Shown here piece by piece: positions 8,505 to 18,319 of a DNA stretch of 64,000 bases. The stretch's first letter is position 1, and each line of letters starts with the position of its first letter. The notes under the pieces are model-generated. The model worked only from the letters and a program-made list of their open reading frames with translations. It was not told the origin of the DNA and ran no database searches. The stretch covers positions 7,213 to 71,212 of the forward strand of contig JAWLDZ010000005.1 of the NCBI GenBank assembly GCA_041686355.1, given 5' to 3'. Source of the DNA: DSBN01 sp041686355 (GTDB lineage: Bacteria; Spirochaetota; Spirochaetia; DSM-16054; Sediminispirochaetaceae). The position numbers and the translations under genes are program-made.

Positions 8505-9986
8505 CTATTCTTTTGCCAGACGCTCGTTAATTTGAGCGGCGGCTTTGCGCCCCTGCCCCATCGCCAAAATAACTGTTGCAGCACCAAGCACTATATCGCC
8601 CCCGGCATACACCCGGTCGATGGAGGTTTCTAAATCCTCATTCACCACGATATTACCCCATTTGTTAGTTTCAAGGTTGTCGGTGGTGTGTTCAAGCAGG
8701 GGGTTTGAATCGTTTCCGATTGATACAATCACGGTATCAACATCAAGGATGCTTTCACTGCCCTCAATCGGGATCGGACGACGCCGGCCGGAATCATCCG
8801 GCTCACCAAGCTCGTAGGTTAAAAGTTCCAGCCCCTCGACACGACCCTTTTCATTACCGAGAATCCGTTTGGGGTTGTGGAGCAGGAGGAACTCAATTCC
8901 CTCTTCCTTTGCATGATGGACCTCTTCTACACGGGCGGGCATCTCTTTTTCGGTTCGGCGATACACAATATACACCTTTTCAGCACCCAGCCGAAGGGCA
9001 GTACGGGCGGCATCCATAGCTACATTTCCACCACCAAGGACTGCAACCCGCTTTGAGTGGTATATTGGGGTATCCGCGTGGTCCTCATCGTAGGCTTTCA
9101 TCATGTTGGAGCGTGTCAAATACTCGTTAGCGCTGAATACCCCCACCAGATTCTCACCCTCGATATTCATAAATTTCGGAAGGCCGGCTCCACTGCCGAT
9201 AAAAATGGCGTTGTATCCGTCTTTTTCAATTAAGTCGGTGAGTTTTCGAGTCCGCCCGACCAGAAAATTAGTCTGCAGCTCAACGCCCATCGCAGTTAAA
9301 GTATCAAACTCTTCCTGGACAATCGCTTTCGGCAACCGAAATTCCGGAATACCGTAGATCATAACTCCACCCGGCCGGTGGAAGGCTTCAAAAATGGTTA
9401 CCTGATGTCCGGCTTTACGCAAGTCCGCTGCAGCGGTGATACCCGCCGGTCCGGATCCGATTACCGCTACTTTTTTTCCCGTTTCAGGGGCTATCTCAGG
9501 TATCGATTTCTTACCGCTCTCCCGCTCTACATCGGCCACATAGCGCTCTATTCGCCCTATAGAAACCGATTTGAGGGGGTCCTTTTTAGCTTTCCCAACG
9601 GTACAGGTAGCCTGGCACTGGGTCTCCTGGGGGCATACACGGCCACAGATTGCCGGAAGAAGACTGCTCTCTTTGATAATTTTAACAGACCTGTCGAAGT
9701 CGCCCTCTTCGGCGGCTTTTAAGAAGGCCGGGATGTCTATCGCTACCGGACAGCCCTGAATGCAGGGAGCATTTTTGCACTGTAAACAGCGGGCAGCCTC
9801 TACCCGCACCTGCGACTCGAAATAGCCGGTAGCTACTTCATTCATATTCTGAATTCGTTCAAGGGGATCCTGATTGGGCATATCCTGGGGAGGCAGTTTA
9901 AGTCGATCCTTGTTTTTCAGCTCCACCCCTTCAATTTCAGAGAACAGTTCATCCGCTTCACGCTTCAATTCTTCTACCGGCTTCAT
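8505..9986 (-). CDS. nfnB: NfnB / GltA-type large subunit of ferredoxin-dependent transhydrogenase
   Basis: Large flavoprotein of NADH-dependent reduced ferredoxin:NADP oxidoreductase, 493 residues. An N-terminal two-[4Fe-4S] domain (CLQCKNAPCIQGCP and CGRVCPQETQCQATC) precedes the FAD site GSGPAGITAAADL and the NADPH site GGGNVAMDAART. The same fold is the glutamate-synthase small subunit, but no gltB is near. The upstream gene is the FNR-like small subunit, overlapping by ATGA, which points to NfnAB. NfnAB bifurcates electrons between NADH, ferredoxin and NADPH in anaerobes. Start chosen for AGGAA upstream. Confidence 0.9.
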   Translation of the reverse strand: MKPVEELKREADELFSEIEGVELKNKDRLKLPPQDMPNQDPLERIQNMNEVATGYFESQVRVEAARCLQCKNAPCIQGCPVAIDIPAFLKAAEEGDFDRSVKIIKESSLLPAICGRVCPQETQCQATCTVGKAKKDPLKSVSIGRIERYVADVERESGKKSIPEIAPETGKKVAVIGSGPAGITAAADLRKAGHQVTIFEAFHRPGGVMIYGIPEFRLPKAIVQEEFDTLTAMGVELQTNFLVGRTRKLTDLIEKDGYNAIFIGSGAGLPKFMNIEGENLVGVFSANEYLTRSNMMKAYDEDHADTPIYHSKRVAVLGGGNVAMDAARTALRLGAEKVYIVYRRTEKEMPARVEEVHHAKEEGIEFLLLHNPKRILGNEKGRVEGLELLTYELGEPDDSGRRRPIPIEGSESILDVDTVIVSIGNDSNPLLEHTTDNLETNKWGNIVVNEDLETSIDRVYAGGDIVLGAATVILAMGQGRKAAAQINERLAKE

Positions 9987-10843
9987 TTGGATTCCTTCCT
10001 TTGCTGCTGTTCTATCTGTGCATCGAGCAGGCATTTATGGGCATGCTCCTCTTCCTGGTCCTTATACGCACCTAAGCGTAACATCATATTTTCAAAATCA
10101 ACCTTATGGCCGTCAAACTCGGGGCCGTCAACGCACACAAACTTGGTCTTGCCGCCAACTGTAACCCGGCAGCCGCCGCACATACCTGTACCGTCTACCA
10201 TAATAGTATTCAAGGATACCACAGTGTGAATTCCAAAGGGTCGCGTTGTCTCCGCAGCGAATTTCATCATAATCGGAGGCCCAATTGCTACGACCTGATC
10301 GGGGGGATCCTGTTCGCAAATTTCCTTCAAAGGTTCGGTCACCAGCGCCTTACGTCCGTAACTTCCGTCATCAGTCACAATAATCAACTCATCGGCGATT
10401 GCCTTCATCTCATCTTCCATGATCACCAATTCTTTAGTCCTGGCTCCGATAATAATAATGACCTTGTTACCAGCGGCCTTCATAGCCTTGGCAATCGGAT
10501 GCATAGGAGCGACCCCGATTCCTCCGCCGACACAGACCACTGTACCCAGCTTTTCAATATGGGTGGGCTGTCCCAGTGGGCCCAGGACGTTCTCAATTGA
10601 GTCACCCGGCTCAAATTGGGACAATTCAATGGTTGTTTTACCGACAGTCTGAAAAATAATGGTTATGGAACCTTCCCCCGGATCAGCGTCCGCGATGGTA
10701 AGGGGAACTCGTTCACCAAAATTTGTGTCTTTCTGTACTATTACAAATTGACCAGGTTTTCGCTCCTGGGCAATTAGAGGAGCTTCAAGCTTCATTTTAT
10801 ACACTTGATCGGATAACTGAAGCTTTTCAAGAACCTTATTCAT
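9983..10843 (-). CDS. nfnA: NfnA / ferredoxin-NADP reductase-type small subunit
   Basis: 286-residue FNR-like flavoprotein with a FAD-binding beta barrel, an NAD-binding domain with GGGIGVAPMHPIAKAM, and a C-terminal [2Fe-2S] site. The site reads DGTGMCGGC followed by FVCVDGPEFDGH. In characterised NfnA one cluster ligand is Asp instead of Cys, and that Asp (in DGTG) is present here. It pairs with the overlapping nfnB gene to build a soluble complex that supplies NADPH, for example to the amino-acid synthesis genes around it. DHOD-associated electron-transfer subunits are the alternative family, but gene context favours NfnA. Confidence 0.9.
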   Translation of the reverse strand: MNKVLEKLQLSDQVYKMKLEAPLIAQERKPGQFVIVQKDTNFGERVPLTIADADPGEGSITIIFQTVGKTTIELSQFEPGDSIENVLGPLGQPTHIEKLGTVVCVGGGIGVAPMHPIAKAMKAAGNKVIIIIGARTKELVIMEDEMKAIADELIIVTDDGSYGRKALVTEPLKEICEQDPPDQVVAIGPPIMMKFAAETTRPFGIHTVVSLNTIMVDGTGMCGGCRVTVGGKTKFVCVDGPEFDGHKVDFENMMLRLGAYKDQEEEHAHKCLLDAQIEQQQRKESK

Positions 10844-10867
10844 ACAACGCCTCTCACTGCTGATTTG

Positions 10868-10903
10868 GACCGGGCTTTTTTACAGTTTCTGCTCGGCCCG
10901 GTC
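10868..10903 (-). repeat. inverted repeat in the nfnA 5' leader
   Basis: Perfect 8-bp arms GACCGGGC and GCCCGGTC separated by 20 nt. There is no T-run on the minus strand, so it is unlikely to be the leuB terminator. If the promoter at 10912-10940 is right, this hairpin sits at the extreme 5' end of the nfnAB mRNA. Confidence 0.5.
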
Positions 10904-10911
10904 AACCATCC

Positions 10912-10940
10912 ATTACATAGTAAAAATAGATTTTTCGCAA
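10912..10940 (-). promoter_or_regulatory. probable nfnAB promoter
   Basis: Minus strand: TTGCGA (4/6), 17-nt spacer, TGTAAT (5/6). It lies between leuB and nfnA and would start transcription about 60 nt upstream of nfnA. This suggests nfnAB is not simply read through from the leu genes. Confidence 0.5.
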
Positions 10941-10993
10941 GCACATTCATTGAATAGCATACAGATACAAAAGCATCGGTCAAATGGATCAGA

Positions 10994-12097
10994 CTATATA
11001 ATATACCCTGCGATCGCCCGAGCAACCGCGGTAGTACCGGCCGCCGGTCTATCGGAACCGGTGAGCAAATCGGCAGTACAAATACCATCGATAAAACTCT
11101 GTTCAACAGCTTCACGGATAGCTGCCGCCGCATCGGGCAAACCCAATCCGTACTCACACATCATGGCCGCCGATAATATTTGAGCCACCGGATTAGCCTT
11201 GTCCAGTCCGGCCAGGTCGGGGGCTGAACCTCCGGCCGGTTCAAACAGATGCACAGAATCGCCCAGAGAGGCCGAGGGCAGCACCCCCAGCGTACCCGGC
11301 AGGGCGGCGGACTCATCGGACAGGATATCCCCAAACAGGTTTCCCGTAAGAATGACGTCGAACTGCCCCGGATTAACAATCATCTGCATAGCGGCGTTAT
11401 CCACATACATATGATCCAGTTTTACCTCCGGATACTCGAGCGCTAAGTCCTCGACAGTCTCCCGCCATAGAAGCGAACTGTACAGCACATTCGCCTTGTC
11501 AACCGAAGTAAGCTTATTCCTCCGGCCACCGGCGGCCTCAAAGGCGAGTCTGGCTACACGGCTGACAGTCTGCTTGTCGTAGTACATAGTATCCAAACCG
11601 CTCGCATCATTCTTCTCCTTCGGCTCACCAAAATAGATTCCGCCGGAGAGTTCCCGGACCGTCAGCAGATCAACCCCCTTTTCCAGGCGGCGGCTGTTGA
11701 GAGGAGAGAGGTGGGAAATGGACGGATACACCCGCACCGGCCGTAAGTTTACAAACAGATTCAGTTGCTTCCGCAGGGCCAATAAACCGCCCCGCTCGGG
11801 ACGCTTTTCCGGCGGGAGGGCATCCCATTTGGGGCCCCCGACACTGCCCAGCAGAACGGCATCGGCACTGCGGCACAGTTTCAGGGTATCCTCCGGCAAG
11901 GGGGTGCCCTCCGCATCCAGAGCCGCCCCTCCGATAAGTCCGTGGTTAAACTCAAACTGGAGGTTAAACTTTTTGCTCACCGCCGCAAGCACTCCTTGGG
12001 CAGCCTCCATCACCTCCGGACCGATTCCATCGCCCGGTAAAACCGCTATCTTAAAGCTCGATTCAGTTGCACTATTCAGCTTTGTTTTACTGCCCAT
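10994..12097 (-). CDS. leuB: 3-isopropylmalate dehydrogenase
   Basis: Oxidative decarboxylation of 3-isopropylmalate to the 2-oxoisocaproate precursor of leucine; with citramalate-derived substrate it also makes 2-oxobutyrate. N-terminal GDGIGPEVM and the catalytic stretch VDNAAMQMI with downstream TGNLFGDILSDE (metal-binding Asp residues) identify the family. 367 residues. ATG at 12097 has GGGGAG upstream and lies just past the leuD stop, so the longer upstream frame is not used. Last gene of the ilv-leu block. Confidence 0.96.
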   Translation of the reverse strand: MGSKTKLNSATESSFKIAVLPGDGIGPEVMEAAQGVLAAVSKKFNLQFEFNHGLIGGAALDAEGTPLPEDTLKLCRSADAVLLGSVGGPKWDALPPEKRPERGGLLALRKQLNLFVNLRPVRVYPSISHLSPLNSRRLEKGVDLLTVRELSGGIYFGEPKEKNDASGLDTMYYDKQTVSRVARLAFEAAGGRRNKLTSVDKANVLYSSLLWRETVEDLALEYPEVKLDHMYVDNAAMQMIVNPGQFDVILTGNLFGDILSDESAALPGTLGVLPSASLGDSVHLFEPAGGSAPDLAGLDKANPVAQILSAAMMCEYGLGLPDAAAAIREAVEQSFIDGICTADLLTGSDRPAAGTTAVARAIAGYII

Positions 12098-12098
12098 T

Positions 12099-12617
12099 TC
12101 AGCGCTCCCCTTCCAGAACCCATTTAGGTGCCAGCTTAGTGGTAGCATAGGTTAGCCAACCGCCGCTATGAATAATCTGCTGCAAGAATTCCGGGTAAGT
12201 ATTGGTGACATATTTCGTTCCCTGACTAATATTCGATACCTGCCCGGCATTAAAATCTATTTTAAGATAATCCTCCTCTTCAATTGAATCGGTCTGTTCC
12301 AGCTCTACAATCGGAAGGCCAATGTTAATGCAGTTTCGCAGGAAAATTCTGGCAAAACTCCTTGCAACTACACATTGGATTCCCGCAGCCTTAATCGCTA
12401 TTGGGGCATGCTCACGGGATGATCCACAGCCAAAGTTTTCGCCGGCTACTAAAATACTGCCGGGCACATCCTCCCTGCGGCCGAAACCCGGACTGGCATC
12501 CTCCATACAGTTTTTTGCCAGTTCATCGGGGTCGCTGGTAGCCAGGTAACGGGCCGGAATAATCTCATCGGTGTTTATGTGGTCTCCAAACTTGAAGACC
12601 TTACCTTCTCGTATCAT
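12099..12617 (-). CDS. leuD: 3-isopropylmalate dehydratase small subunit
   Basis: Swivel domain of isopropylmalate isomerase, 172 residues. FGDHINTDEIIPARYL and GCGSSREHAPIA are the family signatures; the latter contributes to substrate recognition. It pairs with leuC upstream, separated by about 75 bp without a visible hairpin. Because cimA is in the same block, the enzyme may also isomerise citramalate to methylmalate (inference from pathway logic). Confidence 0.95.
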   Translation of the reverse strand: MIREGKVFKFGDHINTDEIIPARYLATSDPDELAKNCMEDASPGFGRREDVPGSILVAGENFGCGSSREHAPIAIKAAGIQCVVARSFARIFLRNCINIGLPIVELEQTDSIEEEDYLKIDFNAGQVSNISQGTKYVTNTYPEFLQQIIHSGGWLTYATTKLAPKWVLEGER

Positions 12618-12692
12618 TTATATCCTCACTCTTTTCATTTTCTGCTCTTCTTTTTCCTTCAACTCAAATGCAGCGCAACACTTATTCCGCTG

Positions 12693-13985
12693 CTATTTCA
12701 GTCGCTCGAGGGCTGCGGCATCCGGCCCGCATAGGTATCCTTCAACAGCAGTGGCCGCAGCAACCACCGGCGATGCAAGGTAGACTTCGCTGCTGGCATG
12801 CCCCATTCGGCCGACAAAATTTCGGTTGGTGGTAGAGACCGCTACTTCCTTTTCGGCCAAAATACCCATATGCCCGCCTAAACAGGGTCCGCAGGTGGGG
12901 GTTGAAAAGGCACAGCCGGCACTTACGAACTTTTCAGTTAATCCCTCCCGCATGGCCTGTAGATATACCTCCTGCGAACCGGGAAGGATAATGCAGCGCA
13001 GACCTTCGGCTATCGGCTTATCACCCAACACCGCCGCCGCAGCCCGTAGGTCTTCGATCCGGCCATTGGTGCAGCTGCCGATGACCACCTGATCAATTTT
13101 AATCCTTTCTGCTGCCAAGGTACTGATAGTGGCGCCATTGTCGGGCAGAAACGGGCGGGCTACCGTCGGCTCCAGAGTACTTAAATCAATTTCAAGGCTT
13201 CGGCTGTACACAGCCTCCTCATCAGCACTGCGCATAGCAACATCAATTCCCCGGGCCTCCTCATAGGCTTGAGTAACACCGTCTACCGGAAACAGGCCCG
13301 CCTTTCCTCCCGCTTCTATGGCCATATTGCTGACGGTAAAACGTGAGTCCATACTTACTGCATCAACTCCCGGGCCGGTGAATTCCAGGGTCTTATAATT
13401 AGCCCCATCAACCCCCAGCAGCGAAATCAGATGCAGGATTAGATCCTTTCCGGATACCCCCTGAGAAAACTGTCCTTTCAACTCCACCCGGATTGCTTCG
13501 GGTACCTTGAACCACGCTTTTCCAGTAAAAAACACCCCCGCCAGATCGGTTGACCCCACCCCGGTCGAAAATGCTCCCAGCGCACCGTAGGTACAGGTAT
13601 GGCTATCGGCTCCTACTACTAGATCTCCTGACTTCACCAAACCCTGTTCAGGTAGTAGCACATGTTCAATACCCATCTTACCCACATCAAAAAAGTTGTT
13701 AATCCCATGGGTCCGGGCAAAATCGCGTACCATCTTTACCTGCATCGCCGATTGGATGTCCTTGTTGGGTGTAAAATGATCGGCCACAAACACGATCCGA
13801 TCCGGGTCATATACCCGGCGGCCGCCAAATTTTTCGAACTCCCTAATAGCGACCGGTGCCGTGATATCGTTGCCTAGGGCAACATCAACTTCGAGCAGCA
13901 GGTATTCTCCGGCCTTCACCGCTCGTCCGGCTTTATCGCTAAAAATTTTCTCGCTGAGAGTCTGGAACTGTCCTTCAGTGCTCAT
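12693..13985 (-). CDS. leuC: 3-isopropylmalate dehydratase large subunit
   Basis: Aconitase-family [4Fe-4S] subunit, 430 residues (the shorter bacterial/archaeal class). Cluster cysteines are visible in VIGSCTNGR and in STPTCGPCLGGH. ATG at 13985 is chosen because GAGGAGCACT precedes it; the gene begins 9 bp after the leuA stop. It works with LeuD to isomerise 2- to 3-isopropylmalate and probably the citramalate intermediates. Members of this class can also be homoaconitases, but the leu context argues against that. Confidence 0.95.
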   Translation of the reverse strand: MSTEGQFQTLSEKIFSDKAGRAVKAGEYLLLEVDVALGNDITAPVAIREFEKFGGRRVYDPDRIVFVADHFTPNKDIQSAMQVKMVRDFARTHGINNFFDVGKMGIEHVLLPEQGLVKSGDLVVGADSHTCTYGALGAFSTGVGSTDLAGVFFTGKAWFKVPEAIRVELKGQFSQGVSGKDLILHLISLLGVDGANYKTLEFTGPGVDAVSMDSRFTVSNMAIEAGGKAGLFPVDGVTQAYEEARGIDVAMRSADEEAVYSRSLEIDLSTLEPTVARPFLPDNGATISTLAAERIKIDQVVIGSCTNGRIEDLRAAAAVLGDKPIAEGLRCIILPGSQEVYLQAMREGLTEKFVSAGCAFSTPTCGPCLGGHMGILAEKEVAVSTTNRNFVGRMGHASSEVYLASPVVAAATAVEGYLCGPDAAALERLK

Positions 13986-13993
13986 AGTGCTCC

Positions 13994-15583
13994 TCACTCT
14001 GCTCGGCTTGTGCCGGTAGTTTCAGCCATCTGAGAGTCCTGCTCGTATTCCTCTGAATGCCCATTGGAGAGTCTCTTAAGTACATAACGATTGACCGCAT
14101 TCAAATATGCCAGCGCAGAAGCCTCAACGATGTCTGTCGAGGAAGCCTTTCCGGCAAACAACTCATTCTCAATATCAAGCATCAACTTTACCTGTCCCTG
14201 CGCATCTTTACCGGAACCGACTGCTTGAATAATATACTCTTCAAGTCTGGTCGTGATGTGACAGCATTTATCGATAGCATTGAACACCGCGTCAACCGGA
14301 CCATCACCAGTGGCAGAGGCAATATACTCCTCATTTTTTTCGGTCAGCTTAATGGTTGCAGAAGGAATCAAGGTATTACCGGTATACACATGAAAATAGG
14401 GCATCCGATAACCGTCGATTATTCCACCGAGCACATTAGAGACAATCGAGAACAGGTCCTCATCAAACACCTCTTTCTTCTTGTCCGCAATTTCTGCAAA
14501 ACGTTCAAACACCTTCTGGAACTGCTCCTCAGAAAGACGTATATTGTACTGGCGCAGTTTTTCCTGGAGTGCGTGCTTTCCCGAATGACGCCCCATCACC
14601 AGGCTTTCACTGTGCCGTCCGATGGTATTGGGATTCATAATTTCGTAGGTTTCTCGGTGAGCGAGCACCCCATGCTGATGTATTCCCGACTCGTGGGTAA
14701 ACACGTTGTCCCCAAAAATGGGTTTGTTCCGTTGGAATAAAAGTCCGGTCAGGTTTTGAAGCAGTTTTCCGGTTGGATACAAAAACTCTTTTTTTATGCG
14801 AGTATCCACGTTGTAAAGATCACGGCGAACCTCCAGACCCATCACCAGCTCTTCCAGAGCACAATTACCGGCTCGCTCACCGATCCCGTTCAAGGTCACC
14901 TCAACCTGACTTGCACCGGCCTTTACCGCAGCAAGAGAGTTAGCGGCAGCCAAGCCTAAATCGTTGTGGCAGTGCACTGAAAGATCAACAGCACCGTTCT
15001 GGAATTCCGGAACCTCCTTCACCAACTTCTCGATTAACTGTCCAAACTCATCAGGCATGGAAAAGCCCACGGTATCGGGAATATTGATGGTAGTTGCCCC
15101 ATGGGCAATCGCTGTATTAATCACCTCCAACAAAAAGTCGGTTTCTGTGCGGGATGCATCTTCCGGTGAAAATTCTATACGGTCAAAATACTGACTCGCA
15201 TAATCGAGGTGAGTTGCAATCGATTCGAGCACCTGACTGCGGTCCTTTTTCAGTTTGAACTCCCGGTGCAGCGGACTGGTGGCAATAAAGAGATGCAGCA
15301 TCGGATGGACCGCATCTTTCACCGCATCGTAGGTCACATCGATGTCCCTTTTTACACAGCGCGAGAGGCCGACTACCGCCGCCTCCTTGAGAGTCTCGGC
15401 AACACGGCGTACCGCTTCGAACTGAACCTTGGAAGATACCGGGAAACCGGCTTCAATCACATCCACCCCAAGGCTCTCAAGGGCCTCGGCCATTTCCACT
15501 TTTTGATCGAGGGTCATTGAAGCCCCCGGCGACTGTTCACCATCGCGTAATGTAGTATCAAAAATTTTAATATATCGTCCCAT
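13994..15583 (-). CDS. leuA: 2-isopropylmalate synthase
   Basis: Condenses acetyl-CoA with 2-oxoisovalerate, the first committed step to leucine. N-terminal FDTTLRDGEQSPGASM, the metal-binding HCHNDLGLA, and GIGERAGNCALEE define the DRE-TIM barrel. Residues about 400-510 resemble the LeuA allosteric dimer domain, so leucine feedback is likely. 529 residues from ATG 15583, with GGAG 7 nt upstream. The start overlaps the end of cimA by 17 nt, indicating coupled translation. Confidence 0.95.
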   Translation of the reverse strand: MGRYIKIFDTTLRDGEQSPGASMTLDQKVEMAEALESLGVDVIEAGFPVSSKVQFEAVRRVAETLKEAAVVGLSRCVKRDIDVTYDAVKDAVHPMLHLFIATSPLHREFKLKKDRSQVLESIATHLDYASQYFDRIEFSPEDASRTETDFLLEVINTAIAHGATTINIPDTVGFSMPDEFGQLIEKLVKEVPEFQNGAVDLSVHCHNDLGLAAANSLAAVKAGASQVEVTLNGIGERAGNCALEELVMGLEVRRDLYNVDTRIKKEFLYPTGKLLQNLTGLLFQRNKPIFGDNVFTHESGIHQHGVLAHRETYEIMNPNTIGRHSESLVMGRHSGKHALQEKLRQYNIRLSEEQFQKVFERFAEIADKKKEVFDEDLFSIVSNVLGGIIDGYRMPYFHVYTGNTLIPSATIKLTEKNEEYIASATGDGPVDAVFNAIDKCCHITTRLEEYIIQAVGSGKDAQGQVKLMLDIENELFAGKASSTDIVEASALAYLNAVNRYVLKRLSNGHSEEYEQDSQMAETTGTSRAE

Positions 15584-17240
15584 ATACATGCTCCTTTCCA
15601 TTATCAACTGACGCATCTGTTTTTCCGCCGTCAGTCGTCCTTTTGGCTTCGTCTTTCTTCAATTTGTAAATGAGAGAATCGGTTAACGCCTGCCATGAGG
15701 CTTCGATTATGTTTTCCGAAACTCCCACTGTACCCCAGCTGGTCTCTTCATCGGAAGTATTTATGATTACCCGAGTAAGTGCACAGGTTCCCGATTCCTC
15801 GTTCAAAATACGCACCTTGTAATCGGTAAGGCGGGTATTCTTAATATGCGGATAGAACTTCTCCAACACCTTTCGCAGGGCCTTATCCAAGGCCTCGACC
15901 GGTCCATTGCCGTCGGCCGAGGTATGTTCTACCGCTTCACTGTGCCCCTGTTGATGGGACACATCCTCCGGAACCGAAGCTTTTATAGTAGCTTCAGACC
16001 AGGTATTACCATCTCCATTGTTCCAGATCATGATTCGGTAGCCGTGCAGGGTAAAGTACTCTTTCAGTGAACCCATCAGGGCTGCTGAAAGAAGTTCAAA
16101 GGAGGCCTCCGCACCCTCAAAGTGATACCCCTGTGACTCCAGCTCTTTTACCTTTTCTACAATTTTGCCGGCTGCCTCACCGCTCAACTCCTGACCAAGC
16201 CCCATATTTTTGGTCTTCTCAATAATATTGCTCCTTCCCGAGAGCTCTGAGACAGTCGTAAAACGGTTGTTTCCTACCAGCTCCGGGTTAATGTGTTCAT
16301 AGGTCAGGGGGTTTTTGCGAACCGCTGATACATGTATGCCCCCCTTATGGCTGAAAGCATGCTGTCCGACAAAGGGCATGTGCTCATGCGGGGTAGTATT
16401 TGACATCTCCGACACAAAGTGAGATACCTTCTGCAATTTGCGGATATTCTCCTCACCAACCGTCAAGTAGGACAGTTTTAGGCTCAGATTCGGCACCACA
16501 CTGCACAAGTTTGCGTTTCCACATCGCTCGCCTAAGCCGTTAATGGTCCCCTGCACCATCTTCGCTCCGGCCCCCACCCCTAATAGTGAGTTTGCTACAG
16601 CCGCATCAGAATCATTATGCGCATGAACGCCAACCGGCAAAGAGTAGCGGTCGATGACCTTCTCTGTCTCACGCTGGAAGGCATCCGGAAGGGTTCCTCC
16701 ATTGGTATCACACAGCACCAGCCAGTCCGCCCCCGCTTCGGCAGCCGCGTTCAAGGTGGCAAAGGCGTACTCGGGATTGGCGTTCACCCCGTCGTAGTAG
16801 TGCTCAGCGTCGAACACTACCTCATCCACCCGCGATTTTAAGTAGTGTACCGAAGAGTAGATCATCTCCAGATTCTCCTCAGGCGTCGTACCCAGCGCCT
16901 CAACTACATGCAAGTCCCACGACTTTCCAAAAATGGTAATCACCGGCACATTGCTGCGCAGCAGCAAGTCCAGATTACGGTCCTGTTCAACTCTAGTATT
17001 CTTCATACGGGTTGAACCAAAAGCAGCTAAGCGTGAGTTATGCAGCCGTACAGACCGGGCGGCCTCAAAAAAGGCCGCATCCTTCGGATTCGAACCGGGC
17101 CAGCCGGCTTCGATATAATGCATTCCCATATCATCCAGGGCTTCCATCACCCGCAATTTATCATGCATGGAGAAGGTGACCCCCACCGATTGGGCGCCAT
17201 CCCGCAGGGTCGTATCGTACACCTTTACCTGATTGCTCAT
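15567..17240 (-). CDS. cimA: (R)-citramalate synthase
   Basis: Condenses pyruvate and acetyl-CoA to citramalate, the threonine-independent entry to isoleucine. 557 residues with YDTTLRDGAQSVGVTFS, IEAGWPGSNPKD and HAHNDSDAAVANSL, the variants typical of the CimA branch rather than LeuA. A C-terminal regulatory domain is present. It lies between ilvC and leuA, overlapping leuA. Together with leuCDB it would make 2-oxobutyrate, which IlvBN/IlvC then use; no ilvA is seen in the window. Confidence 0.93.
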   Translation of the reverse strand: MSNQVKVYDTTLRDGAQSVGVTFSMHDKLRVMEALDDMGMHYIEAGWPGSNPKDAAFFEAARSVRLHNSRLAAFGSTRMKNTRVEQDRNLDLLLRSNVPVITIFGKSWDLHVVEALGTTPEENLEMIYSSVHYLKSRVDEVVFDAEHYYDGVNANPEYAFATLNAAAEAGADWLVLCDTNGGTLPDAFQRETEKVIDRYSLPVGVHAHNDSDAAVANSLLGVGAGAKMVQGTINGLGERCGNANLCSVVPNLSLKLSYLTVGEENIRKLQKVSHFVSEMSNTTPHEHMPFVGQHAFSHKGGIHVSAVRKNPLTYEHINPELVGNNRFTTVSELSGRSNIIEKTKNMGLGQELSGEAAGKIVEKVKELESQGYHFEGAEASFELLSAALMGSLKEYFTLHGYRIMIWNNGDGNTWSEATIKASVPEDVSHQQGHSEAVEHTSADGNGPVEALDKALRKVLEKFYPHIKNTRLTDYKVRILNEESGTCALTRVIINTSDEETSWGTVGVSENIIEASWQALTDSLIYKLKKDEAKRTTDGGKTDASVDNGKEHVYGTIY

Positions 17241-17250
17241 ATCTAACTCC

Positions 17251-18243
17251 CTATTTTTGCAGCCAGGACATCATGGAGCGCAATTTGCTTCCGACATCTT
17301 CCAGTTGATGCTCTTTTTCTAGTTGGCGGGTTGCCCTAAATGAAGGCGCACCAGCCTTGTTTTCCAGTATCCAGTCCTTTGCAAAACGTCCAGTCTGGAT
17401 ATCCTTAAGAATTCCACGCATTGACTTTTTAGTCTCTTCGGTGATCAGCTTCTCTTGAGTAATGTAATCACCGTACTCGGCGGTGTTGGATATGGAATAA
17501 CGCATATACCCATAGCCCCCTTCATAAATGAGATCCACAATCAATTTCATCTCGTTAATACATTCAAAATAGGCCATCTCCGGCTGATACCCAGCTTCGA
17601 CCAGGGTTTCAAAACCCGCCTTCATCAACGAGGTAACCCCGCCGCATAGCACCGCCTGTTCACCAAAAAGATCGGTTTCAGTCTCTTCTCGAAAACTTGT
17701 GCGAAACAGACCAGCCCGGGTAGCGCCGATGCCCTTAGCGTAGGCCTTGGCCAACTCATCGGCATGACCGGAGGCATCCTGATAAATAGCTATGAGCCCC
17801 GGAACGCCTCGGCCGTCGGTATATTCACGGCGAACAGTGTGCCCGGGTCCCTTGGGGGCAATCATTACCACATCAACATTTTCGGGGGGCTGTATCTGAT
17901 GAAAGTGAATTGAAAAGCCGTGAGCAAACATGAGCATATTGCCGGCTTCTAGGTGTGGCTCAATATGCTCTGCATAGATCTGCGGCTGCAGTTCATCGGG
18001 AACCAAAACCATAACGATATCCGCCATTCGAGCCGCTTCAGCCGGTTCAACCACTTTAACCCCGTGCCTTTCCGCTTCCCCCCGGCTCGAACTGTCGGCC
18101 CGCAGGCCAACAAGCACCCGACACCCGCTCTCATGGAGGTTTAAGGCATGGGCATGCCCCTGACTCCCAAAACCGATCACTGCGATAGTTTTGTCCTTTA
18201 ACAGATTAAGATCTGCGTCCTTGTCGTAAAAAATCTCCGCCAT
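17251..18243 (-). CDS. ilvC: ketol-acid reductoisomerase (class I)
   Basis: NADPH-dependent isomeroreduction of acetolactate and acetohydroxybutyrate. Rossmann motif GFGSQGHAHALNLHESG with an R-x-x-S-S-S loop after beta-2, typical of NADPH preference, and metal/active-site stretches KGPGHTVRREY and FGEQAVLCGG. 330 residues, class I length. It follows ilvN after 76 bp and is 10 bp ahead of cimA. Confidence 0.96.
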   Translation of the reverse strand: MAEIFYDKDADLNLLKDKTIAVIGFGSQGHAHALNLHESGCRVLVGLRADSSSRGEAERHGVKVVEPAEAARMADIVMVLVPDELQPQIYAEHIEPHLEAGNMLMFAHGFSIHFHQIQPPENVDVVMIAPKGPGHTVRREYTDGRGVPGLIAIYQDASGHADELAKAYAKGIGATRAGLFRTSFREETETDLFGEQAVLCGGVTSLMKAGFETLVEAGYQPEMAYFECINEMKLIVDLIYEGGYGYMRYSISNTAEYGDYITQEKLITEETKKSMRGILKDIQTGRFAKDWILENKAGAPSFRATRQLEKEHQLEDVGSKLRSMMSWLQK

Positions 18244-18319
18244 TTTTTTCTCCTTAAAATTTTAGCTCTATATTTCTAAATTTATAGATTCTGTTTGTTT
18301 TACTGTTGCCAACTGCACC

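Noticed and set aside
8505..9986. Glutamate synthase small subunit
   Set aside because: Same fold, but no large subunit nearby and an overlapping FNR-like gene; NfnB fits better.
14057..14740. 227-codon plus-strand open frame opposite leuA
   Set aside because: Shadow of leuA; no family similarity or ribosome-binding site.
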